64,000 nt of DNA, from NCBI GenBank assembly GCA_965197635.1, contig CBDANN010000008.1:1116001-1180000 (forward strand), given 5' to 3'. Origin of the DNA: Bin87 sp965197635 (lineage in GTDB: Bacteria; Chloroflexota; Dehalococcoidia; Lucifugimonadales; UBA3495). A program made the translations under genes and the position numbers. This document shows, in pieces, positions 27,515-35,925 of the stretch. The notes below the pieces were generated by a model. The model did not search any database, had not been told where the DNA came from, and was given only the letters and a program-made list of their open reading frames with translations. Numbering within the stretch: position 1 is the first letter of the stretch; the number at the start of each line of letters is the position of its first letter.

Positions 27515-27715
27515 ATGGGTATGATTAATCGGTTCCTTTCCGCTACCGACACCGCTGCATGGGCACCGTGGCTGGTCCTCGGCGCCATCGGGCTGTACAT
27601 GGTTGGCTACGTTGACGGCGGCGTGCACGCTGCTTCCGTCGGCGCTCCCGGCGTGCTGAACACCGTTCACGAGTTCTTCCACCACGCCCGCCACGTCGCT
27701 TTCATGTGCCACTAG
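27515..27715 (+). CDS. cbtB: Cobalt transporter subunit CbtB
   Basis: 66 residues from ATG 27515 with a GAGGAG ribosome-binding site. One transmembrane helix (WAPWLVLGAIGLYMVGYVDG) is followed by the His-rich tail HEFFHHARHVAFMCH typical of CbtB, where the histidines are thought to bind cobalt. It works with CbtA as a B12-regulated cobalt importer in the inner membrane. cbtA follows 210 bases later on the same strand. Confidence 0.82.
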   Translation: MGMINRFLSATDTAAWAPWLVLGAIGLYMVGYVDGGVHAASVGAPGVLNTVHEFFHHARHVAFMCH

Positions 27716-27836
27716 GCATCGCTTCGGCCCGGCGTAGTTTGTGCGCCGGGCCGTTCCGCTGTCCCGGCACAAGCCGGATCGGCAACGGCATGTTTCGCCG
27801 CGCTGACGCTCAGCAGAGTGTCAGGAGGAGTGCGCT

Positions 27837-27929
27837 GTGAATCTGCCTGATCGGTTTATCCCTTTCGAAACTCGCTGGATCGGCCAGCCGGTAAACCTGT
27901 TCAGTCAGAAAGTCATCGGAGGTGAATGA
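27837..27929 (+). CDS. Possible 30-aa peptide coupled to cbtA
   Basis: GTG 27837 follows AGGAGG at a good distance (AGGAGGAGTGCGCT then GTG). The 30-codon frame (starting NLPDRFIPFETRWIGQ) ends in a TGA that overlaps the ATG of cbtA as ATGA. It may be a real small protein or a leader that couples translation to cbtA. No family is known. Confidence 0.35.
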   Translation: MNLPDRFIPFETRWIGQPVNLFSQKVIGGE

Positions 27930-28726
27930 TGACACGCGTTCTTCCCACCGCCCTGATTATGGGCGTAATAGTAGGCCTCCTCGTTGCTGCCTACATGAAC
28001 ATTTTCAACGTCCCCGTCATGGAGTGGGCGATAGCGCTCGAAGGCTGCGACATCGAACGGGCCGGATGCGCTGAGCAGTTGGCTGCAGCAGATGAGGAAA
28101 AGGCCTTGCCGCTTTCCTTCCTCACGACTCTCGGCGGTCAGCGCATCGGTATGACCGTTGGGCTGGCAGTGATAGGCGTGCTCTACGGCGCCGTGTTCAC
28201 CGGCCTGTACTACCTAACGCGAAACGCGACTCCGGGTTGGAGCCCTTGGGCATGGGCCGCATTGGCCGGGCTGCTGGGGTTCTGGGGCGTTTCGATGTAC
28301 ACGCAGATCAAGTTCCCGCTCAATCCGCCGGGCATCGGCGATGAAGGCACCTTGTTGGCGCGGCAGGGGTTCCAGTTCCTGTTCATCGCGGTATCCGCCG
28401 CGTCCGTGGCCCTGGTGATATACGGAGCCGGCGCAATCAATCGTACATCGCAGGCTTCCGGTCGTTGGCTGCGCTACGCCGGGGTGGGCGCTGCCTACGC
28501 AGTTGTGGCTCTGCTCCTGGCTTTCGCGGTGCCCAGCGTGCGGGACGCTGCTCCCGTATGGCTACCGCCCGAGCTTACCATCATGTTCCGTACCTTCACT
28601 GCGGCAGGCCATTTCTTGCTTTGGATGGGTATAGCGTTCGCTACCGTGGGTTACCGTTACTACCGAGACCGGGACATCCACGCCTACCCTCATCCGCCTA
28701 ACGCCGCTCGCGCCGCTACCGGCTAA
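27926..28726 (+). CDS. cbtA: Cobalt transporter subunit CbtA
   Basis: 266 residues with five to six predicted membrane helices: PTALIMGVIVGLLVAAYMNI at the N-terminus, RIGMTVGLAVIGVLYGAVFT, WAWAALAGLLGFWGVSMYTQ, LFIAVSAASVALVIYGAGAI and AAYAVVALLLAFAVP. The first loop carries a Cys pair (GCDIERAGC). This topology and adjacency to CbtB identify CbtA. It probably forms the channel of the cobalt uptake system that supplies CobN. It is slightly longer than the common 230-250 residues. Confidence 0.82.
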   Translation: MMTRVLPTALIMGVIVGLLVAAYMNIFNVPVMEWAIALEGCDIERAGCAEQLAAADEEKALPLSFLTTLGGQRIGMTVGLAVIGVLYGAVFTGLYYLTRNATPGWSPWAWAALAGLLGFWGVSMYTQIKFPLNPPGIGDEGTLLARQGFQFLFIAVSAASVALVIYGAGAINRTSQASGRWLRYAGVGAAYAVVALLLAFAVPSVRDAAPVWLPPELTIMFRTFTAAGHFLLWMGIAFATVGYRYYRDRDIHAYPHPPNAARAATG

Positions 28727-28764
28727 TTTAGTCTCGGTCCGTCGCCCCAGCAAACGGTGTTTTT

Positions 28765-30831
28765 GTGACACAAACCGCTCCCGGACGCGAACCACGCTTC
28801 CCATTCACCGCAATCGTCGGTCAAACGCCGATGAAGCGAGCCCTTTTGCTCAACGCCATCAACCCTCGTATCGGCGGCGTGCTGGTGCGCGGTAAGAAAG
28901 GCACCGCCAAGAGTACCGCCGTCCGTTCGCTGGCAGCCCTGCTGCCCCAGGTCCCGGTGGTGCCCGGCTGCCCTTACAGTTGCCAGCCCGGTGCGCCCCA
29001 GGATGTCTGCCAATGGTGTCAACAGGCCGGCAGAGCCAGCGGCCCCTCGGCGCGGCAGGTTCGTATCGTTGACCTTCCCGTTGGTGCCACTGAAGACCGT
29101 CTCGTCGGCTCGTTGGACATCGAGCAGGCCATCAAATCCGGCGAAAAGAACTTTGAACCTGGTCTTATCGCGACTGCCCATCGGGGCATCCTCTACATCG
29201 ACGAGGTCAACCTGCTCAACGACCACCTGGTGGACGTGTTGCTCGACGCCGCCGCCATGGGCCGCAACTACGTGGAGCGCGAGGGCATCTCGGTGAGCCA
29301 CGACGCGGAGTTCATGTTGGTCGGTACGATGAACCCGGAAGAGGGAGACCTGCGTCCGCAGCTTCTCGACCGTTTTGGCCTGGCCGTGGAAGTTGACGGC
29401 GTTTTCCAGCCGGAGGAACGCCGCGAGGTGGTACGCCGTCGCATGTCCTTCGAGACCAGTCCTTTTGACTTCATGGACGCATGGGCCGATGCGGAACAGG
29501 TGGAACGGGAACGCCTGATCAGCAGCCAGCAACGACTGGCCGACGTGGTGGTGCCCGACGAAATCCTGGAACTGATCACCGACATCTGCGCCGAATACCA
29601 GGTTGACGGCCTGCGCGGCGACATCGTGATGTACAAGACCGCCAGCACCATCGCCGCCTACGAGGGCCGCACCATGGTGGACGTGGAAGACGTGCGCGAA
29701 GCCGCCTTGATGGCCCTGCTGCACCGGCAGCGGCGGCAGCCCTTCCAGCAGCCGCACCTGGTGACTGAGCAGCTGGACAATATGCTGGAAGATTTCCAGA
29801 ACCAGCAACGCAACCGGGAACCCTCCGCCGACGATTCGCCAAACGATGATCCCGGCGACTCCGATAGCGATAGAGAACCCGATCCGCCCGACGACAACGC
29901 CGAAGACCCGGCGGACACCACCCTCGGCGACGAGTGGTTCGAAATAGGCGACCCTTACGCTGTCCAGAACCTGCAGGTTCAGCCGCCCGACCGCCGGGCG
30001 CGCCGCTCTTCGGGTCGCCGCGCCACAACCGTCAGCGGCACGTCGGCCGGTCGATACGTCGGCGCTCGCGTCCCTGAAGGCTCCGCCTCCGACCTGGCCC
30101 TGGACGCCACGCTCCGGGCGGCCGCTCCGCACCAGCAGTCCCGACGCAGCTCTGCGGACGACGATGCCGCCGCGCTACTGATTGAGCCGTGGGACGTTCG
30201 GGAGAAAGTCCGTGAAACCCACACCGGTTCCCTGATCCTCTTCGTCGTGGACGCCAGCGGTTCCATGGGCGCGCAGCGGCGCATGGTGGCCGTCAAGGGG
30301 GCCGTAATGTCGCTGCTATTGGACGCTTACCAACGCCGCGACCAAGTGGGTCTGATCGCCTTCCGGGGTACCGGCGCCGAACTACTGCTGCCGCCGACCG
30401 GCAGCGTGGAAATGGCCCAATGGTGCCTGCAGGAAATGCCCACCGGGGGCCGCACCCCACTGGCCCGCGCCCTTTACCTGGCCATGGAAACGCTGGAAAC
30501 CGAACGGCTCAAAGACCGGGACGTTCTGCCCTTGTTGGTTCTGCTTTCCGATGGCCGGGCCAACGTAACGCTGGTTGGGGAGCAGTCATCCAACGTCCTC
30601 AATCTGCCCGACGAGGTGCGGCATCTCGGTGAAACGGTGGCCGCCGCCAAAATACCTGCGGTGGTGGTGGACACCGAGCAGGACTTCATCAAGCTGGAAC
30701 TCGCCAAAAACATCGCAGACGCGATGTCGGCGCGCTACATCAAGCTGGACGACCTCGCCGCCCAGAGCCTGGCCGATGCGGTGCGACAGGAACTGCCGAG
30801 CCAGGTCGGAGCGACCACTGTGGTAACATAA
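28765..30831 (+). CDS. Fused ChlI-ChlD-like chelatase AAA+/VWA subunit
   Basis: 688 residues in three parts. Residues 1-340 form an AAA+ ATPase (RFPFTAIVGQTPMKRALLLN, Walker A GKKGTAKST at 43-51, Walker B ILYIDEVNLL, then LDRFGLAVEVDG). A very acidic, Pro-rich linker spans roughly 350-400. A VWA domain follows with MIDAS residues (VVDASGSMGAQRR, PTGGRTPLARAL, LLSDGRANVT). Such proteins power metal insertion by the large chelatase subunit. With CobN upstream and CbtAB adjacent it most likely replaces CobS/CobT in cobaltochelatase, a known arrangement outside Proteobacteria. GTG 28765 is the start, since the conserved RFPF block begins ten residues in; no Shine-Dalgarno is seen. Confidence 0.85.
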   Translation: MTQTAPGREPRFPFTAIVGQTPMKRALLLNAINPRIGGVLVRGKKGTAKSTAVRSLAALLPQVPVVPGCPYSCQPGAPQDVCQWCQQAGRASGPSARQVRIVDLPVGATEDRLVGSLDIEQAIKSGEKNFEPGLIATAHRGILYIDEVNLLNDHLVDVLLDAAAMGRNYVEREGISVSHDAEFMLVGTMNPEEGDLRPQLLDRFGLAVEVDGVFQPEERREVVRRRMSFETSPFDFMDAWADAEQVERERLISSQQRLADVVVPDEILELITDICAEYQVDGLRGDIVMYKTASTIAAYEGRTMVDVEDVREAALMALLHRQRRQPFQQPHLVTEQLDNMLEDFQNQQRNREPSADDSPNDDPGDSDSDREPDPPDDNAEDPADTTLGDEWFEIGDPYAVQNLQVQPPDRRARRSSGRRATTVSGTSAGRYVGARVPEGSASDLALDATLRAAAPHQQSRRSSADDDAAALLIEPWDVREKVRETHTGSLILFVVDASGSMGAQRRMVAVKGAVMSLLLDAYQRRDQVGLIAFRGTGAELLLPPTGSVEMAQWCLQEMPTGGRTPLARALYLAMETLETERLKDRDVLPLLVLLSDGRANVTLVGEQSSNVLNLPDEVRHLGETVAAAKIPAVVVDTEQDFIKLELAKNIADAMSARYIKLDDLAAQSLADAVRQELPSQVGATTVVT

Positions 30832-30861
30832 TTCCATCCCCAACCAACCGCGAGGTTCATC

Positions 30862-32181
30862 ATGCCGCGCACTCTGCCCTACGCCGATATGGATAAAATA
30901 CTGTCCCTGTCCAAGCGAAGGGGTTTCGTATTTCAATCCAGTGAAGTGTACGGCGGCCTCGGATCTACCTGGGACTACGGTCCGCTGGGAGTCGAGCTCA
31001 AACGCAACGTCAAAGAAGCTTGGTGGCGTTCCGTCGTGTCCGAACGCGACGACGTGGTGGGTTTGGACGCCGCCATCCTGATGCACCCTCGCGTTTGGGA
31101 AGCCAGCGGCCACGTGGAAAACTTCAGCGACCCGCTGGTGGAATGCCGGCAGTGCCACCGCCGTTTCCGCCAGGACCAACTGGAAACCGCGGCCTGTCCC
31201 GAGTGCGGCGGAGACTTCACCGAACCCCGTCGTTTCAACCTGATGTTCCGCACCTTCATGGGCCCGGTCGAGGATTCCAGCAACGAGGTGTTTCTGCGCC
31301 CGGAAACGGCCCAAGGCATCTTTGTCAACTTCCAGAACGTGCAGACCGCCACCCGCAAAAAACTGCCCTTCGGCATCGCCCAGATTGGCAAGGCCTTCCG
31401 CAACGAAATCACCCCCGGCAACTTTACTTTCCGCACCCGCGAGTTCGAGCAGATGGAGATCGAGTTTTTCGTCAAGCCGGGTTCCGATGATGAGTGGCTT
31501 CAACAGTGGGTGCAGGCCCGCTTTGACTGGTACGTGCGCTACGGCATTCGCCCCGACAACCTTCGCCTACGCCAGCACGCCGGCGACGAATTGGCTCATT
31601 ACGCCAAGGCCACGTATGACATTGAATATCGCTTCCCCTGGGGTTGGGGCGAACTGGAAGGCATTGCCAACCGCACCGACTTTGACCTGGGCCGCCACAA
31701 GGAGTTCAGCGGCGAGGACCTGACCTACTTCGACGACGAAATCCACGAGCGTTATCTCCCCTACGTTATTGAACCCTCCGGCGGAGTGGACCGCGCCACC
31801 CTGGCTTTCTGGCTGGACGGCTACGACGACGAACCCGACGGGAACGACACCCGCACGGTTCTGCATTTCCACCGCGCCCTGGCTCCGGTTACCGTGGCCG
31901 TTCTGCCCCTCAGCCGCAACGCCCGGCTCGCGCCCACCGCCCGCCGCGTCTATGACCTGGTGCGGCGGCGTTTCCGCGCCCAGTTCGACGACGCCCAGAG
32001 CATCGGCCGCCGGTACCGCCGCCAGGACGAAATCGGCACTCCCTACTGCGTAACCGTGGACTTCGACACTCTGGACGACCATGCCGTAACCATCCGCGAC
32101 CGCGACACCATGACCCAGCAGCGCATCCCCGTCAGCCGCCTTCTCGACGTGCTGCAAGACCGTTACGACCACGGCTGGTAA
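30862..32181 (+). CDS. glyQS: Glycyl-tRNA synthetase, class II dimeric type
   Basis: 439 residues, the alpha2 (archaeal/eukaryal-like) form. KRRGFVFQSSEVYGGLGSTW and DYGPLGVELKRNVK are the N-terminal substrate blocks. CRQCHRRFRQDQLETAACPE with CGG is a zinc-binding insert. RPETAQGIFVNFQNV and IGKAFRNEITPGNFTFRTRE with FEQMEIEFF are class II motif 2. A motif 3-type region (GGVDRATLAFWLDGY) precedes the C-terminal anticodon-binding domain. It charges tRNA-Gly. The ribosome-binding site GAGG precedes ATG 30862. It lies 30 bases after the chelatase gene but is functionally separate. Confidence 0.93.
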   Translation: MPRTLPYADMDKILSLSKRRGFVFQSSEVYGGLGSTWDYGPLGVELKRNVKEAWWRSVVSERDDVVGLDAAILMHPRVWEASGHVENFSDPLVECRQCHRRFRQDQLETAACPECGGDFTEPRRFNLMFRTFMGPVEDSSNEVFLRPETAQGIFVNFQNVQTATRKKLPFGIAQIGKAFRNEITPGNFTFRTREFEQMEIEFFVKPGSDDEWLQQWVQARFDWYVRYGIRPDNLRLRQHAGDELAHYAKATYDIEYRFPWGWGELEGIANRTDFDLGRHKEFSGEDLTYFDDEIHERYLPYVIEPSGGVDRATLAFWLDGYDDEPDGNDTRTVLHFHRALAPVTVAVLPLSRNARLAPTARRVYDLVRRRFRAQFDDAQSIGRRYRRQDEIGTPYCVTVDFDTLDDHAVTIRDRDTMTQQRIPVSRLLDVLQDRYDHGW

Positions 32182-32199
32182 GCTCGTGTTGGGTCAGGT

Positions 32200-33003
32200 A
32201 TGCCCGCTTCAATCGTAGGCCAAATGCTCCGCACCGGCCTTTACACGGCCATCGTCGGACGCAGCGTCCGCTACTACCAGTCCACGGGTTCCACCATGGA
32301 CGATGCCGCCCAATGGGCCCGAGATGGCGCCGATGAAGGAGCCGTCGTGGTTGCCGAGACCCAAACCGCCAGCCGGGGCCGTTTGGGGCGGCGCTGGGTG
32401 TCGGATGCCGGCAACCTCTACTTCTCGGTCCTGTTCCGCCCCAGCGCCGATGCCTTGCCGTTGCTCAGTCCACTGGCCGGCGTTGCGGTGGCACGCGCCG
32501 TCCGGCAGGTCGCCGGACTCTATCCGACGATCAAATGGCCCAATGACGTGATGATTGAAGACCGCAAAGTTGCCGGCATCCTGGCGGAAAGCGCCCTATC
32601 CGGCTCACGTGTGGAGCACGCTGTCGTCGGCATCGGCGTCAACGTGGCCCTGGACGTATCCGCAGACCGAGAAATAGCCGCTACCGCCGCCAGCCTGAAC
32701 GCGCTGTTGGATGCCGACGTTGACCGCGCCGAGCTGCTCCGCCGCATCCTGCAGCATATGGATGACTTATATCTGGACCTGCGGCGAGGCCGCTCGCCAA
32801 TACCAGAGTGGCGGCGCTGGTTGGATACCCTGGGCCAGCGCGTTACCGTTTCTCACCACGGAATGACCAACGACGGCCTTGCGGAGGACATCGACGACCT
32901 CGGCAACCTGCTGTTACGTACCGACGACGGTGAACAGTTGACCCTCACTGCCGGAGACATTACCCTTCGCCCAGTGGTAGGAGGACCTGTCCCCAATGCT
33001 TGA
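32200..33003 (+). CDS. birA: Biotin--[acetyl-CoA-carboxylase] ligase (no DNA-binding domain)
   Basis: 267 residues. The catalytic core begins with YYQSTGSTMDDAAQWARDGA. AETQTASRGRLGRRWVS is the biotinyl-AMP loop (GRGRxGR in relatives). IKWPNDVMIEDRKVAGILAE and VVGIGVNV follow, with a small SH3-like C-terminal domain. It attaches biotin to carboxylase subunits in the cytoplasm. The N-terminus is too short for a helix-turn-helix, so it should not act as a repressor. Its end overlaps the next gene by 8 bases. Confidence 0.9.
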   Translation: MPASIVGQMLRTGLYTAIVGRSVRYYQSTGSTMDDAAQWARDGADEGAVVVAETQTASRGRLGRRWVSDAGNLYFSVLFRPSADALPLLSPLAGVAVARAVRQVAGLYPTIKWPNDVMIEDRKVAGILAESALSGSRVEHAVVGIGVNVALDVSADREIAATAASLNALLDADVDRAELLRRILQHMDDLYLDLRRGRSPIPEWRRWLDTLGQRVTVSHHGMTNDGLAEDIDDLGNLLLRTDDGEQLTLTAGDITLRPVVGGPVPNA

Positions 33004-33805
33004 GAACCTTTACCTCGACGGCAAAGTCGTCGTCATCACCGGCGGCGGCACGGGTCTGGGTCTCGAAATGGTCCGCGCACTAACCAGATCCGGTGCCAAT
33101 CTGGTCATCGCCGGCCGCCGACCCGGCCCCATTGAGGCCGCCCGTGATGAGGTTCTCGCCGCTGGCCAAGACGCCATCGCCGTGCCCACTGACGTGTCCA
33201 ACTCCAGCGACGCCAATGCACTCATTGACGCGACCATGTCCCATTTTGGGCGGGTGGACGCGCTGATTAACAACGCCGCTATGGTCGCCGACAACGTCCT
33301 TAAACCCATCTGGGAAATCACCGACGATGATTGGGAGTCAGCCATGTCGGTAAACCTGTCCGGCGCGTTCTACTGCGCCCGGGCTGCCGCCAAGCCCATG
33401 GCCGACGCCGGCAAGGGTAAAATTATCAACGTGGCGTCCGGGTTCGGCTTGCGCGGCGGACGGGACATCTATATGTATTGCAGTTCCAAGGGCGGCGTCA
33501 TCCAGCTGACGCGCGTCCTGTCCTTCAGCCTGGCCCGCTACGGCATCACCGCCAACAGCATCGTCCCAGGCTTCATTCCCACCATCGACCCCGGCGCCGC
33601 CATAAACCGCACCCTGCCTCAATCCGGCGATTTCCTGCCCACCGGCAAGCTGGGGAAGCCGGAGGATTTGGGCCCCATCGCGGTCTTCCTGGCCTCAGAC
33701 GCTTCTGATTACATGACCGGGGAAATGTTCATCCTCGACGGCGCCGGGCTGGCCGCCGGGATCGCGCCCACCGGCCATGCTCCGGTCGTTCCTTTGGAAC
33801 CGTAA
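32996..33805 (+). CDS. Short-chain dehydrogenase/reductase
   Basis: 269 residues, classical SDR. VVVITGGGTGLGLEMVRALT is the cofactor loop, NNAAMV the structural NNAG-type motif, IINVASGFGLRGG carries the catalytic Ser, and YCSSKGG holds the Tyr-x-x-x-Lys pair. It should be a working NAD(P)H oxidoreductase with unknown substrate. It overlaps birA by 8 bases. The degenerate SDR that follows may be a duplicate or a partner. Confidence 0.85.
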   Translation: MLENLYLDGKVVVITGGGTGLGLEMVRALTRSGANLVIAGRRPGPIEAARDEVLAAGQDAIAVPTDVSNSSDANALIDATMSHFGRVDALINNAAMVADNVLKPIWEITDDDWESAMSVNLSGAFYCARAAAKPMADAGKGKIINVASGFGLRGGRDIYMYCSSKGGVIQLTRVLSFSLARYGITANSIVPGFIPTIDPGAAINRTLPQSGDFLPTGKLGKPEDLGPIAVFLASDASDYMTGEMFILDGAGLAAGIAPTGHAPVVPLEP

Positions 33806-33849
33806 GCCCAGCCTCCGAGCAACATCCCCCTCCGCTCGAAAGCCTATTT

Positions 33850-33884
33850 GTCATTGCGAGGAGCGAAGCGAAGTGGCAATCTCG
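33850..33884. repeat. CATTGCGA-type dispersed repeat at the 5' end of an SDR gene
   Basis: GTCATTGCGAGGAGCGAAGC, then GAAGTGGCAATCTCG. This copy contains both a GAGGAG ribosome-binding site and the GTG used as start by the next gene. Other copies: 7795/7862, 16761 and 53053. Confidence 0.85.
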
Positions 33885-34655
33885 CCCCCAACCTACCTTC
33901 CGGCTGAATACAGCCTGGCCGGCCAAACCGCAATCGTCGCCTCGGCCGGTGGCGACGAGGCACCGTACCTCGCTGCGGCACTCGCCGAAGCCGGCGCCGC
34001 AGTATTTGCCGTTGCCCGCCACCGCGACGCCGCAGAGGCTATCCGCTCCGCCGTAGCCAATGTTTCGGGTACTCCGACACACTGCTACGCCGGCCGTTGG
34101 GACACAGCGGAAGGCGCGCAGGCGGTCGTCGATGCCTTCGATGCCGTCCACTCTCGGACCGACATTCTGGTGAACGACACCCGCAGTTTCTTCGCCAAAC
34201 CTGCCGCCGACATCGAATTGGCGGAGTGGGACGAACTCCATGCCCGCAACGTCCGCGCCACGTTTATGCTGAGCCAGGCGGTGGGTCGCCGTATGCTGGC
34301 CCAGCAGTACGGACGCATCGTCAACGTAGTTTCCAATCTGGCCGAACGCGGCATCATCAACTGCTCGGCATTCAGCGCCACGCAAGCCGCGGTGCTGTCC
34401 CTCACTCGCTCTCTGGCGGTGGAATGGGGCCGCAGCGAGATTCGCGTCAACGCCGTGGGTTCCGGCTGGTCTACCGCTGAGGACATCCCGCTGGAAACCC
34501 AGCGCGAGGAACTGCTGGTGCGCTACACCCCGATGCGCCGCAAAGGGCATCCCCGCGATTTGGCCGCCCTGCTGGTCTATCTCTGCTCGCCGCACTGCGA
34601 CTACCCCAGCGGCCAGCCGGTTTATATTGACGGCGGGTTGAACGCGCATCCATAG
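33873..34655 (+). CDS. SDR-family protein lacking cofactor and catalytic motifs
   Basis: About 260 residues from GTG 33873. The fold is that of an SDR (AGQTAIVASAGGDEAPYLAA, DILVNDTR, IVNVVSNLAERG, SLAVEWGRSEIRVNAVGSGW, GQPVYIDGGLNAHP). However, the glycine-rich loop reads ASAGGDEAP instead of TGxxxGxG, and the active site YxxxK reads FSATQ. It is therefore probably not a dehydrogenase; it may be a regulatory or structural partner of the SDR just upstream. There is no ATG between the dispersed repeat and the conserved start, so the GTG inside the repeat, nine bases after GAGGAG, is the best start. Confidence 0.7.
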   Translation: MAISPPTYLPAEYSLAGQTAIVASAGGDEAPYLAAALAEAGAAVFAVARHRDAAEAIRSAVANVSGTPTHCYAGRWDTAEGAQAVVDAFDAVHSRTDILVNDTRSFFAKPAADIELAEWDELHARNVRATFMLSQAVGRRMLAQQYGRIVNVVSNLAERGIINCSAFSATQAAVLSLTRSLAVEWGRSEIRVNAVGSGWSTAEDIPLETQREELLVRYTPMRRKGHPRDLAALLVYLCSPHCDYPSGQPVYIDGGLNAHP

Positions 34656-34667
34656 CCGTTCCCACAC

Positions 34668-34696
34668 CGTCATTCCGGCGAAAGCCGGAGTCCAGG
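34668..34696. repeat. Dispersed hairpin repeat (CGTCATTCCGGCGAAAGCCGG type)
   Basis: CCGTCATTCCGGCGAAAGCC then GGAGTCCAGG. It can fold as CCGGC-GAAA-GCCGG. A very common intergenic repeat type in bacteria; it lies in the gap before the nuclease-like gene. Confidence 0.6.
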
Positions 34697-34733
34697 AACC
34701 ACGGAGCAGAAAGCCCGGACAAGGAAAACCGTT

Positions 34734-35906
34734 ATGAGCGGCGAACCCAAAATGTTCCGCATCAACCCTGAAAACCGGAAATCAGACGCTATTGCCGAGG
34801 TGGAGTTTTCCAGGTTGGGATTTCAGGAACGGCGGGATATTCAGGAATGGATAGCCGCCAACCCCGGCATCCTGGGCGACGACTTGCTGATAATCGGCAA
34901 GGAGTTCAGCGGCTTTGACCGCACCAGCGAGCGCCTTGACCTGCTGGCCGTGGATTGGGACGGCAAGTTGGTGGTCATCGAATTGAAGCGCGATGACAGC
35001 GGCGCTGATGCCCACTGGCAGGCTATCAAGTACGCCAGCTATTTCCGCCATACCACTGCCGACGACATTATCGGCATGTTGGCCAACTATGGCGAAACGA
35101 CGGAATCGGAGGCCGCCAATCGCCTGCTGCAGCATCTGCAAGCCGATGACTTCACAGCTTTGAACCATGACCAGCGCATCATCCTGGCCAGCCACCGCTT
35201 CGCTCCGGAAGTCACCTCGGCAGTGCTATGGCTCAACGAAAAAGCCCCCGACGAAAACCTGATTACCTGCGTTCAACTGATACCCTACCACGATCCGCAG
35301 TCGGATACGCTCTACGTACAGGCGTCAACTATCATCCCCTTGCCGGGGATTGACAACTATGTGGTTAAGGTCGGCGACAGTTCGCAAGAAGGCAGCGGTG
35401 TCGGCGGCAGCAGTCTTGGCGAGAAGCTGAGCCGCACGTTCGCCCGGAACATCAACGACGAGGTTACGCCCTTCCTCAGACGGGTGGGAGACTTGGTCAT
35501 AAACGGATTGCCGGACGAAATCAGACCTGACAAAAGGAGCCGTTGGGGTGTCGGCCAGCCAACGCGACGCTATTATCGCTTGTGGTATTCGTCCCCGCCA
35601 TGGAATCGCCGAGGTATGTATTACCGCGTCAACTTGTACCCGCAAGAAGGACCAGGCGAATGGCAGGCGTATGTAGAGTTCCGGCATGATCAGCATGGGT
35701 TGGATGAATGGTTGGACGACAATTCAGTTTATGGCCGTCTCCCCGGCGGCATGGCGCAACAGCATGGTGTCGCAATAGAAGTGGGTAGCGATACGCTCAA
35801 CGAAAACTTTAGCGGCAAGATTGCCCTAACAGTGCGGAAGTTAATTGAGGAAATCACGCCCGTTGTTAACGACTTCGAAGGCGCGGACAACGAAGAAGAA
35901 GCCTAA
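34734..35906 (+). CDS. NucS/DUF91-like PD-(D/E)xK nuclease-fold protein
   Basis: 390 residues. The N-terminal half matches the nuclease fold seen in NucS-like proteins: RRDIQEWIAANPGILGDDLL, then SERLDLLAVDWDGKLVVIEL with KRD, giving the D...ExK active-site pattern, followed by HWQAIKYASYFRH. The C-terminal half (after about residue 230) is unlike known nucleases and contains an aromatic WYSSPPWNRRGMYYRVNLYP segment. It may cut or bind DNA, for repair or defence. Two HEPN-like genes follow at short spacing on the same strand. The ATG at 34734 lies 38 bases after a dispersed repeat. Confidence 0.65.
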   Translation: MSGEPKMFRINPENRKSDAIAEVEFSRLGFQERRDIQEWIAANPGILGDDLLIIGKEFSGFDRTSERLDLLAVDWDGKLVVIELKRDDSGADAHWQAIKYASYFRHTTADDIIGMLANYGETTESEAANRLLQHLQADDFTALNHDQRIILASHRFAPEVTSAVLWLNEKAPDENLITCVQLIPYHDPQSDTLYVQASTIIPLPGIDNYVVKVGDSSQEGSGVGGSSLGEKLSRTFARNINDEVTPFLRRVGDLVINGLPDEIRPDKRSRWGVGQPTRRYYRLWYSSPPWNRRGMYYRVNLYPQEGPGEWQAYVEFRHDQHGLDEWLDDNSVYGRLPGGMAQQHGVAIEVGSDTLNENFSGKIALTVRKLIEEITPVVNDFEGADNEEEA

Positions 35907-35925
35907 CAAAGGTGAGCGACCCAAA

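Noticed and set aside
28723..30132. A 469-codon minus-strand frame
   Set aside because: Antisense shadow of the chelatase motor gene, caused by high GC codon bias.
28765..30831. Magnesium chelatase ChlI/ChlD for chlorophyll
   Set aside because: Same context argument; it is more likely the motor for CobN.
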